This document shows, one piece after another, positions 8,828 to 18,034 of a stretch of DNA of 64,000 nucleotides. Source of the DNA: Mycobacterium saskatchewanense (lineage in GTDB: Bacteria; Actinomycetota; Actinomycetes; Mycobacteriales; Mycobacteriaceae); contig NZ_AP022573.1 in the NCBI RefSeq assembly GCF_010729105.1, positions 1,922,001-1,986,000 of the forward strand. Direction: 5' to 3'. Every line of letters begins with the position of its first letter. The first letter of the stretch is position 1. The notes below the pieces were generated by a model, which saw nothing but the letters and a program-made list of their open reading frames with translations, had not been told where the DNA came from and did no database searches. The translations under genes and the position numbers were made by a program.

Positions 8828-9727
8828 TCAGACTCGTTGGTCGATGACATCCTGCAAGTGTGCGTCGACCCGCTCCCGGGTCGCGACGGCGTCCACTCGA
8901 GCGAGTTTGACGATGGCCGCCGTCATGACGAGCACGGCCGCCGCAAAAGTAGCCATGCCGGCGCGGCCGGTGCCCAGCGTCTCGCCGAGGACGACGACAC
9001 CCAACAATGCCGCCACAACCGGCTGCGACATCGCCAGCATCGGCATCGACGCCGTCAACGGTCCGGCCCGAAAGGCGGCCTGGCTCCAGACGATTCCACC
9101 CACCGCCACGAGCACGCAGGCATACAGCTCGGGGGTCCGCACCACCGCCCAGTCATCGCTGAGCCGGGCGACGACCTCCTTGGTCAGCACCGCGAAGACC
9201 CCCCACAGTGAACCGGACACGAAGGCGAACAGCACCGCGGCCGCCGCCCCGCCCCAGATCCGGCCGGCGATGACGCACCCGATCAGCACCGGCCCGAGCA
9301 CCACGGCCACCCAGGCCCAGGTTTTAAGCGACGCGCCGGAACGGCCGGCGTTCGGATTGCCGACGATGACGATCACGATCACCGCGGCGGTGAGCAACCC
9401 GGCCCAGACCCACTCGCCGGCGGCCACCGTGCGGTGCGACAGCCGGGCATTGATCGGAAGGGCGAACAGCACCGAAAGCATGAGCAGCGCCTGCACGAGC
9501 AGTACGGAACCTTGTCCCAACGCAGCGGCCTGCAGCGCAATGCTCGCCGCGAGCAACAGCGCGCCCCAGAGCCACCGGCGATTTCGCAACAGGCGCACGA
9601 ATAATGCGATGTGCCCCACGGACGGGTCGGTGATGCGGTGTGCGGCTCGTTGCTGGAGGACGTCGCCGGTCGCGATGCACAGCGCAGAAGCTAGCGCGAG
9701 GAGCGCGGCGATACCCGTATGCGGCAT
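8828..9727 (-). CDS. DMT-superfamily (EamA-like) permease
   Basis: The 299-residue integral membrane protein has about ten hydrophobic helices arranged as two similar halves, as in EamA/DMT transporters. The N-terminal half contains ALLLAASIALQAAALGQG and the C-terminal half ends with VVVLGETLGTGRAG, the usual sequence before the last helices. The C-terminus is hydrophilic. The transported compound cannot be predicted. The gene is not part of the Rv2507-Rv2525c backbone as I know it from M. tuberculosis, so it is probably accessory here. It lies 58 bp from the MmpL-type gene on the same strand. Confidence 0.8.
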   Translation of the reverse strand: MPHTGIAALLALASALCIATGDVLQQRAAHRITDPSVGHIALFVRLLRNRRWLWGALLLAASIALQAAALGQGSVLLVQALLMLSVLFALPINARLSHRTVAAGEWVWAGLLTAAVIVIVIVGNPNAGRSGASLKTWAWVAVVLGPVLIGCVIAGRIWGGAAAAVLFAFVSGSLWGVFAVLTKEVVARLSDDWAVVRTPELYACVLVAVGGIVWSQAAFRAGPLTASMPMLAMSQPVVAALLGVVVLGETLGTGRAGMATFAAAVLVMTAAIVKLARVDAVATRERVDAHLQDVIDQRV

Positions 9728-9785
9728 GATCGGCCTCTCCGTCGTCGGTACCCCAACGCCATTGCGCTACAAGGGATTAATGGCG

Positions 9786-12140
9786 TCAACTGCGGTCAGT
9801 CGCGGGCCTGGGGGGCCACCGCCGGATCGTCGGGCGTCGCGGTTCCGGCGCATCAGCGGCCCAGCGCCGCCGCCCCACCCTGGCGGCGGCGTCCTCACCG
9901 GTCGCGGCGCGATCGCGCAGCCACTCCAAGGGTTTCGGTGCCCACCACGTCCAGCGGCCGAGCAGGTGGATGAAGGCCGGAACCAGTACCATCCGCACGA
10001 GGGTGGCGTCGGCCAGCACGGCGAGCGTCAGGCCCAACCCGAGCATCCGCATGAACGACACGTGCGCGGGGATCAACGCGGCGAAAGAAATCGACATCAC
10101 CAGCGCGGCGGTGGTCACCACGCGGCCGATGCCCGCGATGCCCAGCGCCGTGCTCTCGTCTGTGGCAGCGCGCGCCTCGACCGGATTCGCCGGCGGCTCG
10201 CCGGCCTGGGAGGCCATCCAGTACTCGTGGATCCGCGAGACCAGGAACACCTCGTAATCCATGGCCAGCCCGAAAGCGATGCAGAACAACAACACCGGGA
10301 TGTTGGCGTTCAACGTGCCGTTGGGTGTGGTCCCGAACGCCCCGAGGTGGCCGTCCTGGAAGATCCATGCCATCGCGCCGAACGCCGCCGTCAGCGACAA
10401 CACGTTGCACACCAGCGCCTGCAGCGGGATCACCGCACTGCCGGTGAGCAAGAACAGCAGGGTGAACGTGATCAGCGCGATCAGGCCGAACACTTCCGGC
10501 AGCCGCGTGGTGATCGCGCCGACGCTGTCGCGGTTGATCTGCGCCAGGCCCGTCACCTCGACTGACCGCCCGGCCGGACCGGCCACTTCGTGCAGCCGGT
10601 CCAACTGAGTGTTCGACGCCTGTGAGTACAGCGGCGCGGTGCTCTCGACGGTGAGGAATGCGGCGCCGTTGGCTATTCCGGCCGGTGCGGCGGGCGGTCC
10701 CATTGGGTTTCCCCGTACGAACGTTCCGGTGGGCGCCGTGACGGCCGACACGTCGGGGATCCGCGACAACGCGGCGGCGTAGCGCTCGAGGTCCACCGGC
10801 GTCACGCCGCGGGCGTCGGGAACGACAACCGACACCGAGTTCCCCAATCCACCGGCGAAATCGTTGTCCAGCATGTCGGCGACCTGACGCGACGACGCCG
10901 ACGTCGGTAGCACCCGTTCGTCCGGAAAGCCCCACTTCACTCCCAGGAACGGCACGCCCAGCAGCAGCATCAGCGCCACGACGCTCAGACCGACCGGCAG
11001 GGCGTGCCGCAACACGAACTTGGTCGATCGGTACCAGAACTTCGAAATGACCGGCTTGAGGGCGGGGTCACGCCAGGAGTTCGCGCGGGGGAAGAGCCGA
11101 CGGATCAGCCGGTGCGCGTCGAGTGCGTCCAGCCTGGGTCCCAACAGCGCGATCGCGGCCGGTGTGATCACCACCGCGGCGACCGCGACGATGACCGCAG
11201 TGGCCACGATCGTGTAGGCGGACGATTTCAGGAAGTTCATCGGAAACAGCGCCATCACCGCCATCGACAAGCCGACCGTGGTGGCGGAGAACAACACGGT
11301 CCGCCCGGCGGTCGCCATGGTCCGGAACAGCGCCCGATCAGGATCAGCGGCGCGTGCCAGCTCCTCGCGATAGCGGGTGATGATCAGCAGGTTGTAGTCG
11401 ATGGCCAGGGCGAGGCCCATCGCGATGCTGAGGTCCAACGCGTAGGTCGACACATCGGTGGCGAAGGTGATCAGCCGCAACACCGACATCGTCCCGACGA
11501 TGGCCAACGCGCCGAGCACGATCGGCAGCGCGGCCGCAACGACGCCGCCCAGCACCCAAACCAGCACCGCGAAGCTCAGCGGGATCGCGATCGACTCCAT
11601 CAACAGCAGGTCTCGCTGGTTCTGCTCGTTGATCTGGGCGTACGCCACGGCCATGCCCCCGGCGCGCACGGTGACGCCGTTGCGGTCATGCACCAGGTCG
11701 CGCAGGAGGGTGCTGGCGTACTCCTGCGCCTTGTTCTCGCCACCCTTGAGGTCGACCACGATCATTCCGGACTTGCCGTCCTTGCTGATCAGCTGGCCGG
11801 CGGCCTGCGGCGGCGAAGTCCACGCCGAGGACACATCAAGGACCCACGGCGACCGCTTCAGCCGGTTGACCATGTCGGTGGCCACCCCACGCGCCTGGTC
11901 GCTGCGGGCGCCCGCCGGCGAAGTCAGTACCAGCAGCATCTTCTGGTCGGTTTGACCCAATTTGTCCCGGAGCACTTCGGTAGCACGCGAGGACTCCGAG
12001 GTGGGGTCCTGGAAGCCGCCGCCCGACAGCTTGGCGATCACCGGAAGTCCGAACACAGCGGCGCCGACCAGGATCAACACCGATATCGCGACGATGCGCC
12101 GCGGCGCCGCGATGGCAAGTCGCGTGATCGCATGCAGCAT
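9786..12140 (-). CDS. MmpL-family RND transporter
   Basis: At 784 residues, this is a short member of the MMPL family of envelope lipid exporters. It contains two repeats, each with a first membrane helix, a periplasmic domain and five further helices. The Asp-Tyr pairs expected for proton relay are visible in AIDYNLLIITRYREEL and LAMDYEVFLVSRIHEYW. It ends in a long Arg/Pro-rich cytoplasmic tail (about 745-784). No adjacent mmpS is present. The substrate is unknown; MmpL11- and MmpL13-like proteins are the nearest in general layout. ATG 12140 begins MLHAITRLAIAAPRR, a standard MMPL N-terminus. Confidence 0.88.
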   Translation of the reverse strand: MLHAITRLAIAAPRRIVAISVLILVGAAVFGLPVIAKLSGGGFQDPTSESSRATEVLRDKLGQTDQKMLLVLTSPAGARSDQARGVATDMVNRLKRSPWVLDVSSAWTSPPQAAGQLISKDGKSGMIVVDLKGGENKAQEYASTLLRDLVHDRNGVTVRAGGMAVAYAQINEQNQRDLLLMESIAIPLSFAVLVWVLGGVVAAALPIVLGALAIVGTMSVLRLITFATDVSTYALDLSIAMGLALAIDYNLLIITRYREELARAADPDRALFRTMATAGRTVLFSATTVGLSMAVMALFPMNFLKSSAYTIVATAVIVAVAAVVITPAAIALLGPRLDALDAHRLIRRLFPRANSWRDPALKPVISKFWYRSTKFVLRHALPVGLSVVALMLLLGVPFLGVKWGFPDERVLPTSASSRQVADMLDNDFAGGLGNSVSVVVPDARGVTPVDLERYAAALSRIPDVSAVTAPTGTFVRGNPMGPPAAPAGIANGAAFLTVESTAPLYSQASNTQLDRLHEVAGPAGRSVEVTGLAQINRDSVGAITTRLPEVFGLIALITFTLLFLLTGSAVIPLQALVCNVLSLTAAFGAMAWIFQDGHLGAFGTTPNGTLNANIPVLLFCIAFGLAMDYEVFLVSRIHEYWMASQAGEPPANPVEARAATDESTALGIAGIGRVVTTAALVMSISFAALIPAHVSFMRMLGLGLTLAVLADATLVRMVLVPAFIHLLGRWTWWAPKPLEWLRDRAATGEDAAARVGRRRWAADAPEPRRPTIRRWPPRPATDRS

Positions 12141-12424
12141 CTGAGGCCCTTTCGACGCAGTTTTCCCGGCGTATCTCTATACCCCGGCGGGGGCCGCGTA
12201 ATTCCCACCACACGTGATCTGCCCGGGGAACTCGGCGAATTCTTGGTGTGAGCAGGCGCACTCGCCGCGGGCAAACAGGGCGACGCATCCAGGGTTAACG
12301 TGTAACTACGTTTGACGGATCAGTAAGCGGGTATCGACCGAAAGCGGCGCCTTCGCTGGGGGACTCCCCGAGATGGGCGCCGGCTCGGTTGCACCGGCGG
12401 CGGATTGGATGAGCGATAAACACT

Positions 12425-13654
12425 ATGGACAACGCCATCACAATCAGGCACCCAACCGAAAGCGACTGGCACGCCCTCTATGCGAATCAGGCCCGCACTT
12501 TCGGGGACCCGGTCGACTCGCCCACCGTCGAAGCCTGGAAACGCCGAGTCACCCTCGAAGACATTCTGGTGGCCGAAGACGTCGCCGATCCGGAGCATCC
12601 GTTCCTGGTAGGGACGTCCATCATCTACCGCTCACGGTTGACCGTGCCCGGGAGCGCAAGCCTGCGAGCCGCCTGGCTGACGATGATCACCGTCGCCTCG
12701 ACACATCAGGGAAAGGGAATCTGGGCGCAGCTCAGCGCCCAGGGCCTGGGGATCTTGCTGGATCGCGGCTACCCCATCATCTGCGGTGTCCCGACCCAGA
12801 CCGCGATATACGACCGCTTCGGCGCCGGGGTGGCGAGCTATGGACACACTTACTCGATTGACCGCCGCATTGCGAAGCTGCGGTCCGCACCGAGCCGCAA
12901 CCGGGCGCGCGAGGTCGAGGCCCCCGAGGCGAGAGGCCTTCTGCCGCAGATCTATCAGCGGTGGTGCGCCGAAACCCCGGGGGCGGTGGCGCGCGACAGC
13001 GCTTGGTGGGATGACTATTTGGAAGACCGGCCGACGCAGCGGAGCACGAGATCTGCGCTTTATCACACGGTGCATCCGGACGGCTTCCTGACATATCGGA
13101 TCGCTGATCAGCCGCACCACACGTTTCAGCCGCCCTTCGGGACGGTGATCGTCGAGGACTTCTGCCCCATCACCGACGAGGCCCATACCGAGCTGCTTGC
13201 ATCGCTGCTGGCGTTGGACATGTTCGATCAGATCGAGATCGAGGTGCCCAGAGATGATCCGCTTCCGCTCAAGTTACGCAACCCGCGTGCAGCTCGAACG
13301 AAAGGCATAACCGATTTCCTCTGGGCGCGCATCAACGACGTGCCCGAAGTGCTCGGCGCTCGCGTGTACCACGCCGATGTCGACATCGTGCTGGACGTCA
13401 CAGATCCCCTCAACCTCGCGGGAGGGCGGTTCTTGCTCCAGATCCGTGATGGTGCCGGCAAGTGCACGCCACACGAAGGGCCGCCCGACGTCGAGATCAG
13501 CCTGGGGGATTTGGCCGCCATATATATGGGTTCGCACCGCGCCAGACAACTCCTCCGAGCGAATCGCGTCACCGAAATTCGCCCGGGTGCCGTGGGCGAC
13601 CTGGACGCCGCCTTCAGCACCGAGCGGAGCCCGTATTGCGGCACGCTGTTCTGA
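12425..13654 (+). CDS. Eis-like GNAT N-acetyltransferase
   Basis: The 409-residue protein has the three-part Eis layout: an N-terminal GNAT domain with the acetyl-CoA loop VASTHQGKG (residues 90-98), a second degenerate GNAT domain, and a C-terminal SCP2-like domain. The catalytic Tyr of Eis corresponds to Tyr129 in TAIYDRFG. The chain ends in Phe409, matching the C-terminal carboxylate of Eis (Phe402 in M. tuberculosis). Known Eis enzymes acetylate aminoglycosides and protein lysines; this is a paralogue in a different place, so substrate is open. tRNA-Lys follows 191 bp downstream. Confidence 0.88.
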   Translation: MDNAITIRHPTESDWHALYANQARTFGDPVDSPTVEAWKRRVTLEDILVAEDVADPEHPFLVGTSIIYRSRLTVPGSASLRAAWLTMITVASTHQGKGIWAQLSAQGLGILLDRGYPIICGVPTQTAIYDRFGAGVASYGHTYSIDRRIAKLRSAPSRNRAREVEAPEARGLLPQIYQRWCAETPGAVARDSAWWDDYLEDRPTQRSTRSALYHTVHPDGFLTYRIADQPHHTFQPPFGTVIVEDFCPITDEAHTELLASLLALDMFDQIEIEVPRDDPLPLKLRNPRAARTKGITDFLWARINDVPEVLGARVYHADVDIVLDVTDPLNLAGGRFLLQIRDGAGKCTPHEGPPDVEISLGDLAAIYMGSHRARQLLRANRVTEIRPGAVGDLDAAFSTERSPYCGTLF

Positions 13655-13845
13655 TCTGGCCGGAAAGCGGTATCGCACCGCCCATTTAGATCGTCGCGGT
13701 GGCGCCTCACGCCCAGCCGGGCGACTCCAGGCCGCCCGACTGTCGCCGACGCCGAGCGACGCAGCCGCTATCCTGGTAGAGACCGGGGATTTCGCCAAGC
13801 GACAGGATGCCTGTTATTGTCGCCTACGCGGTTCCGGCCGACAAA

Positions 13846-13921
<76 letters not shown>

Positions 13922-14014
13922 AAACCGTTTGACGTCGTATTCCGGCGCACTCGGCGGTTACTCAGGGTATTTTCTTCTCGATCGCGCCCCTCAAGCTGCG
14001 ACGAAGGAGCTGCC

Positions 14015-15757
14015 ATGGGGTTCATCCGGCCGAACCTGCCGATCGTCGACCCGGTCGCGTGGAGCACCAGCACCCGCGCCGACCGGATCGTCCCGATGGC
14101 CCGCCACATCGCCGAGAACGGGTTCGGCACCCCGCTGGTGATGCACCTGATGTACGGCGTCAAAATCGCGCTCTACATCCTCGGCGGCTGGGTGTTCGCA
14201 TGGTCGACACCAGGCATCGGCGGCTTCGGTGACGTGGCCGCGTGGTGGTCGGAGCCCATCGTGTTCCAGAAGGCCGTTTTGTACACCATGCTGTTCGAGG
14301 TCGTCGGCTTGGGATGCTGCTTCGGGCCGTTGGCCGGGCGCTATTTCCCGCCGATGGGTTCGATCCTGTACTGGCTGCGGCCCGGAACCATCCGCCTGCC
14401 ACCGTGGCCCGAGAGGGTGCCGCTCACCAAGGGCAACGACAGGACCGTCGTCGACGCGTTTCTCTACGGCGCCCTGGTGGTGCTGCTGGTTTCCGCGCTG
14501 CTCGCCGCCGGCACCGGCCCAATTCCCCTGCTGGATACGGCGATCGGCGTACTGCCGTGGTGGCGGACCGTCGCGGTGCTGGCGGTACTGGCCGTCCTCG
14601 GCCTGCGCGACAAGGTCATCTTCCTGGCCGCCCGCGGCGAGGTGTACGGCCCACTGGCCCTGGTGTTCCTGTTCTCCGGGGTGAACATCATCATCGGCGC
14701 GAAGGTGGTGTTCATGGTGATCTGGCTGGGCGCGGCGACCTCCAAGCTCACCCGGCACTTCCCGTTCGTCATCTCGACGATGCTGGCCAACAACCCGTTT
14801 CTGCCCAGCGGAACGCTCAAGCGGTCGATGTTCAAGCACTACCCGGACGACCTGCGGCCCAGCGCGCTGGCGGGCTTCATCGCCCACCTCTCCACCGCGG
14901 TGGAGGGGCTGGTGCCCCTGGCGCTGCTCTTCTCGCACGGCGGGTGGCCCACGGCGATCGCGGCCTTCGTGATGATCGTGTTCCACCTCAACATCCTGCT
15001 GGCCTTTCCCATGGGGGTGCCGCTGGAGTGGAACGTGTTCATGATCTTCGGGGTGCTGTCGCTGTTCGTCGCGCACGCGCGGCTGGGTCTGGCCAGCGTC
15101 ACCGACCCGCTACCGATCGCCGTGCTGTTCGCGGTCATCGCCGGGATCGTCGTGTTCGGAAACCTGTTCCCGCGCAAGGTTTCCTTCCTGCCGGGCATGC
15201 GGTACTACGCCGGCAACTGGGACACCACGCTGTGGTGCGTGAAGCCGTCGGCCGACGAGAAATTCCGCGTCGGCTCCCGCGCGCTCGGGCCCATGCAACA
15301 CCTGCAGCTCGAGCGCCTGTACGGCTCGAAGGAGGCCACCCTGGTCCCGCTGCACCTCGCCATGGCGTTCCGCGGGATGAACACCCACGGGCGTGGCCTG
15401 TTCACCCTGGCGCACCGGGCGATGGCCGGGCACAACGAGGACGACTACAACCTGTGCGAGGGCGAGATCCTGTGCTCGATGGTCCTCGGCTGGAACTTCG
15501 GCGACGGGCACATGCACAACGAGTGCCTCGTCGAGGCGCTACAGCGACGGTGCGGGTTCGAGCCCGGCGAGGTGCGGGTGGTGATCCTCGACGCCCAGCC
15601 GATCCAGAAGCAGACCCAGGAATACCGGCTCGTCGACGCGGCGACGGGCGAGTTCGAGCGGGGCTACATCGACGTCGCCGACATGGTGACCACCCAGCCC
15701 TGGGCCGACGACCTTCCCGTGCACGTCCAAAGCGGTGCGAGGGTCAGCGATCCCTGA
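14015..15757 (+). CDS. DUF3556 transmembrane protein
   Basis: The 580-residue protein has an N-terminal membrane half with about eight to ten helices (residues 45-380) and a soluble C-terminal half (about 390-570) rich in conserved His and Asp motifs such as NFGDGHMHNE. It matches the actinobacterial DUF3556 family by length and by the opening MGFIRPNLP; the function of that family is not known to me. ATG 14015 follows AGGAGCTGCC, a good ribosome-binding site. Its last 14 bp overlap the convergent DUF3618 gene. Confidence 0.8.
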   Translation: MGFIRPNLPIVDPVAWSTSTRADRIVPMARHIAENGFGTPLVMHLMYGVKIALYILGGWVFAWSTPGIGGFGDVAAWWSEPIVFQKAVLYTMLFEVVGLGCCFGPLAGRYFPPMGSILYWLRPGTIRLPPWPERVPLTKGNDRTVVDAFLYGALVVLLVSALLAAGTGPIPLLDTAIGVLPWWRTVAVLAVLAVLGLRDKVIFLAARGEVYGPLALVFLFSGVNIIIGAKVVFMVIWLGAATSKLTRHFPFVISTMLANNPFLPSGTLKRSMFKHYPDDLRPSALAGFIAHLSTAVEGLVPLALLFSHGGWPTAIAAFVMIVFHLNILLAFPMGVPLEWNVFMIFGVLSLFVAHARLGLASVTDPLPIAVLFAVIAGIVVFGNLFPRKVSFLPGMRYYAGNWDTTLWCVKPSADEKFRVGSRALGPMQHLQLERLYGSKEATLVPLHLAMAFRGMNTHGRGLFTLAHRAMAGHNEDDYNLCEGEILCSMVLGWNFGDGHMHNECLVEALQRRCGFEPGEVRVVILDAQPIQKQTQEYRLVDAATGEFERGYIDVADMVTTQPWADDLPVHVQSGARVSDP

Positions 15758-15971
15758 CCCGGCGCACCACCACGATGACGACGACCGACGAGATCCCCAC
15801 CAGCGAGGCGATGACCACCGGCTTCTTCACGAACTCGACCGCGCGGGCCTTGAGGTCGTCGGCGAGGCGGCGGGGGTTGGCGCGCTCGGCAAGCGAATCG
15901 ACGGTGGCCGCCAGCTGGTCGCGGGCTTGGTCGATCTCCTGCTTGATGACCTCGGGATCCCGGTCCGCCAC
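15744..15971 (-). CDS. DUF3618 small membrane protein (Rv2520c-like)
   Basis: The 75-residue protein begins with a charged amphipathic helix (DPEVIKQEIDQARDQL), the signature of DUF3618, followed by one membrane helix (VVIASLVGISSVVVIVVV) and a basic end RRVRDR. Its position next to bcp matches Rv2520c. The role is unknown; the family resembles small envelope stress proteins. Confidence 0.88.
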   Translation of the reverse strand: MADRDPEVIKQEIDQARDQLAATVDSLAERANPRRLADDLKARAVEFVKKPVVIASLVGISSVVVIVVVRRVRDR

Positions 15972-16074
15972 GTCTCTGTCCTCCGTCGCCCACTATCCGA
16001 CTGATGCACCTGCCGAACTACCCTAGATCAGCTGGCGCTACACCCAGCGATCCGGTGAACCGAAAGGTAGAACG

Positions 16075-16548
16075 TTGACCGAAACCACGCGGCTCGCGCC
16101 GGGCGACAAAGCGCCCGCCTTCAGCCTGCCCGACGCCGACGGCAACACCGTGTCGCTGGCCGACTACAAGGGCCGCCGGGTCATCGTGTACTTCTACCCG
16201 GCCGCCTCGACACCCGGATGCACCAAACAGGCCTGCGACTTCCGCGACAACCTGCACGACCTCAACGACGCCGGCATCGACGTCGTCGGCATCTCTCCCG
16301 ACAGGCCCGAGAAGCTCGCCAAGTTCCGCGACGCCGAGGAGCTGACGTTTCCCTTGCTGTCCGACCCCGATCGCACGGTGTTGACCGCATGGGGCGCCTA
16401 CGGCGAGAAGAAGATGTACGGCAAGACGGTGCAGGGCGTCATTCGCTCCACCTTCCTGGTCGACGAGAGGGGCATGGTCGTCGTCGCGCAGTACAACGTG
16501 AAGGCCACCGGTCACGTGGACAAGCTGCGCCGCGACCTGTCGGTGTGA
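16075..16548 (+). CDS. bcp: Atypical 2-Cys peroxiredoxin Bcp (Rv2521)
   Basis: This thiol peroxidase reduces hydrogen peroxide and organic hydroperoxides. The 157-residue protein carries the peroxidatic Cys49 in YPAASTPGCT and the resolving Cys54 five residues later (GCTKQAC), the Bcp/PrxQ arrangement. The start is TTG 16075 behind GAAAGG; no ATG or GTG fits better. It is convergent with the lipoprotein hydrolase gene, with only 22 bp between stops. Confidence 0.95.
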   Translation: MTETTRLAPGDKAPAFSLPDADGNTVSLADYKGRRVIVYFYPAASTPGCTKQACDFRDNLHDLNDAGIDVVGISPDRPEKLAKFRDAEELTFPLLSDPDRTVLTAWGAYGEKKMYGKTVQGVIRSTFLVDERGMVVVAQYNVKATGHVDKLRRDLSV

Positions 16549-16550
16549 GC

Positions 16551-16584
16551 CGGGCGGGAAGCCAGCGGCGTCAATGCCCGCCCG
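16551..16584. terminator. Candidate bidirectional hairpin between bcp and the hydrolase gene
   Basis: CGGGCGGG (16551-16558) is complementary to CCCGCCCG (16577-16584) across an 18-nt loop, right at the convergent gene ends and overlapping the last codons of the minus-strand gene. There is no T-run, so it would be a non-canonical mycobacterial type. Confidence 0.4.
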
Positions 16585-17719
16585 ACTGAGACAAGAGGTC
16601 GGCTACTTCGTTGCTCCAGAATTCGGCCTGGAGACCGGTGAAGTGGCCACGTGTGCGGTCTGATGCGGGTACCAAGACGAAGCGGCCGTTCTTTACGCGC
16701 TTGATGTCGCGGTCGATGATGCCCAGACTCGGCGGGTTCAGGTAATCGTCGGCCGAATTGACGGCAACCATGGCAGCGGTGATCTTCGGGAGATCGGCTT
16801 CGGGGTTGTAGTCGGCGGAGGCCTCGAATGCAAAGAGTAAGTCATTCGCGTCCATAGTCGCGATCTGCTCGGATACCTGGTGTTCGAAATAGTCGTCGGC
16901 CGCCGGACCGGTCGGCGCGATGTGTTCGAGATAGACGGGCGCGTTCTTCGGCGCCAGCATGGTGATGTCCGCGACCGTGGTGAGCGCCTTCATCGGTTGG
17001 GACTTGTAGTCTCCGCCGGCCCAATCGGGGTCGCTACGGATGGCATCGATGATCGCTTTGCGCCAGATGCGGTTGGCCCCGCCGATCTCAATCGGGTTGC
17101 TGGCCAAAGGCATGAGCGCGTCGGTGAAGTTCGGGTAGCTTTCGCCCCACATCCATGTCTGCGAACCGCCCATCGAGAAACCCATGACAAGTCGCAAATG
17201 GTTGACCCCGAGTTTGGTCGTCAACAAATCATGCGTCGCATTCACCATGTCTTGGTAGCCGTAGTGGGGAAAGTGGGCACGGAGGCCGTCGCTCGGCTTG
17301 CTCGACGCCCCGTGGCCAATCTGATCCGGCACGATCACGAAGTAGCGCGTGACGTCGAGGGGCTGGCCGGCGCCGAACAGGTATTTGGCGAAGCTCGGAG
17401 TGAGCAATTGCTTTCCGGCGCCGGTTGTGCCGTGCAGGAGAAGTACCGCGTTCGTCGCTCTTCCCGAGCCGTCACGGAGCAGCGTACCGAAGGTGCGGTA
17501 GTGAATCTTCATTTCCGGCAACGTCTCTCCAGTACGGAAATGGAAGTTGCTTACTACAAAGTCGCCCTCGGCGGGGGCCGGGTATTCCTTTGGACCGGGC
17601 GCCGGAACAGAGAAGGTGGAGCTGCGGTGTTCCCCTGAGAGGCACGCGCTCACGGTAAGAAACAGAAAGGCCAGGCCCAGGAGACTTCTTGCTGCAGAAC
17701 CGATGCGCAACATTTTCAC
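16571..17719 (-). CDS. Putative lipoprotein alpha/beta hydrolase of the MetX (homoserine acetyltransferase)-like fold
   Basis: The 382-residue protein has a lipoprotein signal (LTVSAC, Cys26) and then a MetX-type alpha/beta-hydrolase fold. The oxyanion-region motif is LLLHGTTGAG, the nucleophile is Ser182 in GFSMGGSQ, and the likely triad partners are Asp324/325 (NSADD) and His359 (RGHFTG). True homoserine acetyltransferases are cytoplasmic, so an exported form more likely acts as an esterase or acyltransferase in the envelope (inference). The gene and its upstream region are visibly richer in A+T than their neighbours, and it sits between the bcp and Rv2522c homologues, which are adjacent in M. 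tuberculosis; this suggests acquisition by transfer. Confidence 0.78.
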   Translation of the reverse strand: MKMLRIGSAARSLLGLAFLFLTVSACLSGEHRSSTFSVPAPGPKEYPAPAEGDFVVSNFHFRTGETLPEMKIHYRTFGTLLRDGSGRATNAVLLLHGTTGAGKQLLTPSFAKYLFGAGQPLDVTRYFVIVPDQIGHGASSKPSDGLRAHFPHYGYQDMVNATHDLLTTKLGVNHLRLVMGFSMGGSQTWMWGESYPNFTDALMPLASNPIEIGGANRIWRKAIIDAIRSDPDWAGGDYKSQPMKALTTVADITMLAPKNAPVYLEHIAPTGPAADDYFEHQVSEQIATMDANDLLFAFEASADYNPEADLPKITAAMVAVNSADDYLNPPSLGIIDRDIKRVKNGRFVLVPASDRTRGHFTGLQAEFWSNEVADLLSQSGGH

Positions 17720-18034
17720 TATGCCCTATACGTCCTAGGTCTTCTGCGGAAAGATTTCTATTGTTTCCTATTTTCGACAGCCGATTAGCGCTGCGGCACA
17801 ACCGAATACGTCAAACGCAGATGAGCGTGACATCAAAAGATTACGCCATTGACCGCAAAAGCGATTGAAATCACGCGATGTCAGCCGATCCCCGTGCCGC
17901 ACCGCGCAACACTGACATTGCCGCCACTCCGGGTTCAGCGGCCACGACAGGGCGGCGCCGACGACTCTGGGCTGAACTCGTGAATGGGTTAACGGCCAAC
18001 AACACCGGGTCGCTCAGCGCGCCCGCCGAAAGCG
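17720..18034. other. Gene-free AT-richer intergenic region upstream of the lipoprotein hydrolase
   Basis: This 315-bp stretch contains the presumed promoter of the minus-strand hydrolase gene and an AT-rich core around 17735-17875. A short plus-strand open frame at 17878-18069 has no convincing start signal or protein-like character. No repeat, RNA gene or attachment site was recognised. Confidence 0.5.

Noticed and set aside
7566..10565. A 999-codon plus-strand open frame
   Set aside because: It is antisense to ldtB and the DMT and MmpL genes, which have clear domains and active sites; the antisense product is Arg/His/Asp-rich with no recognisable motif.
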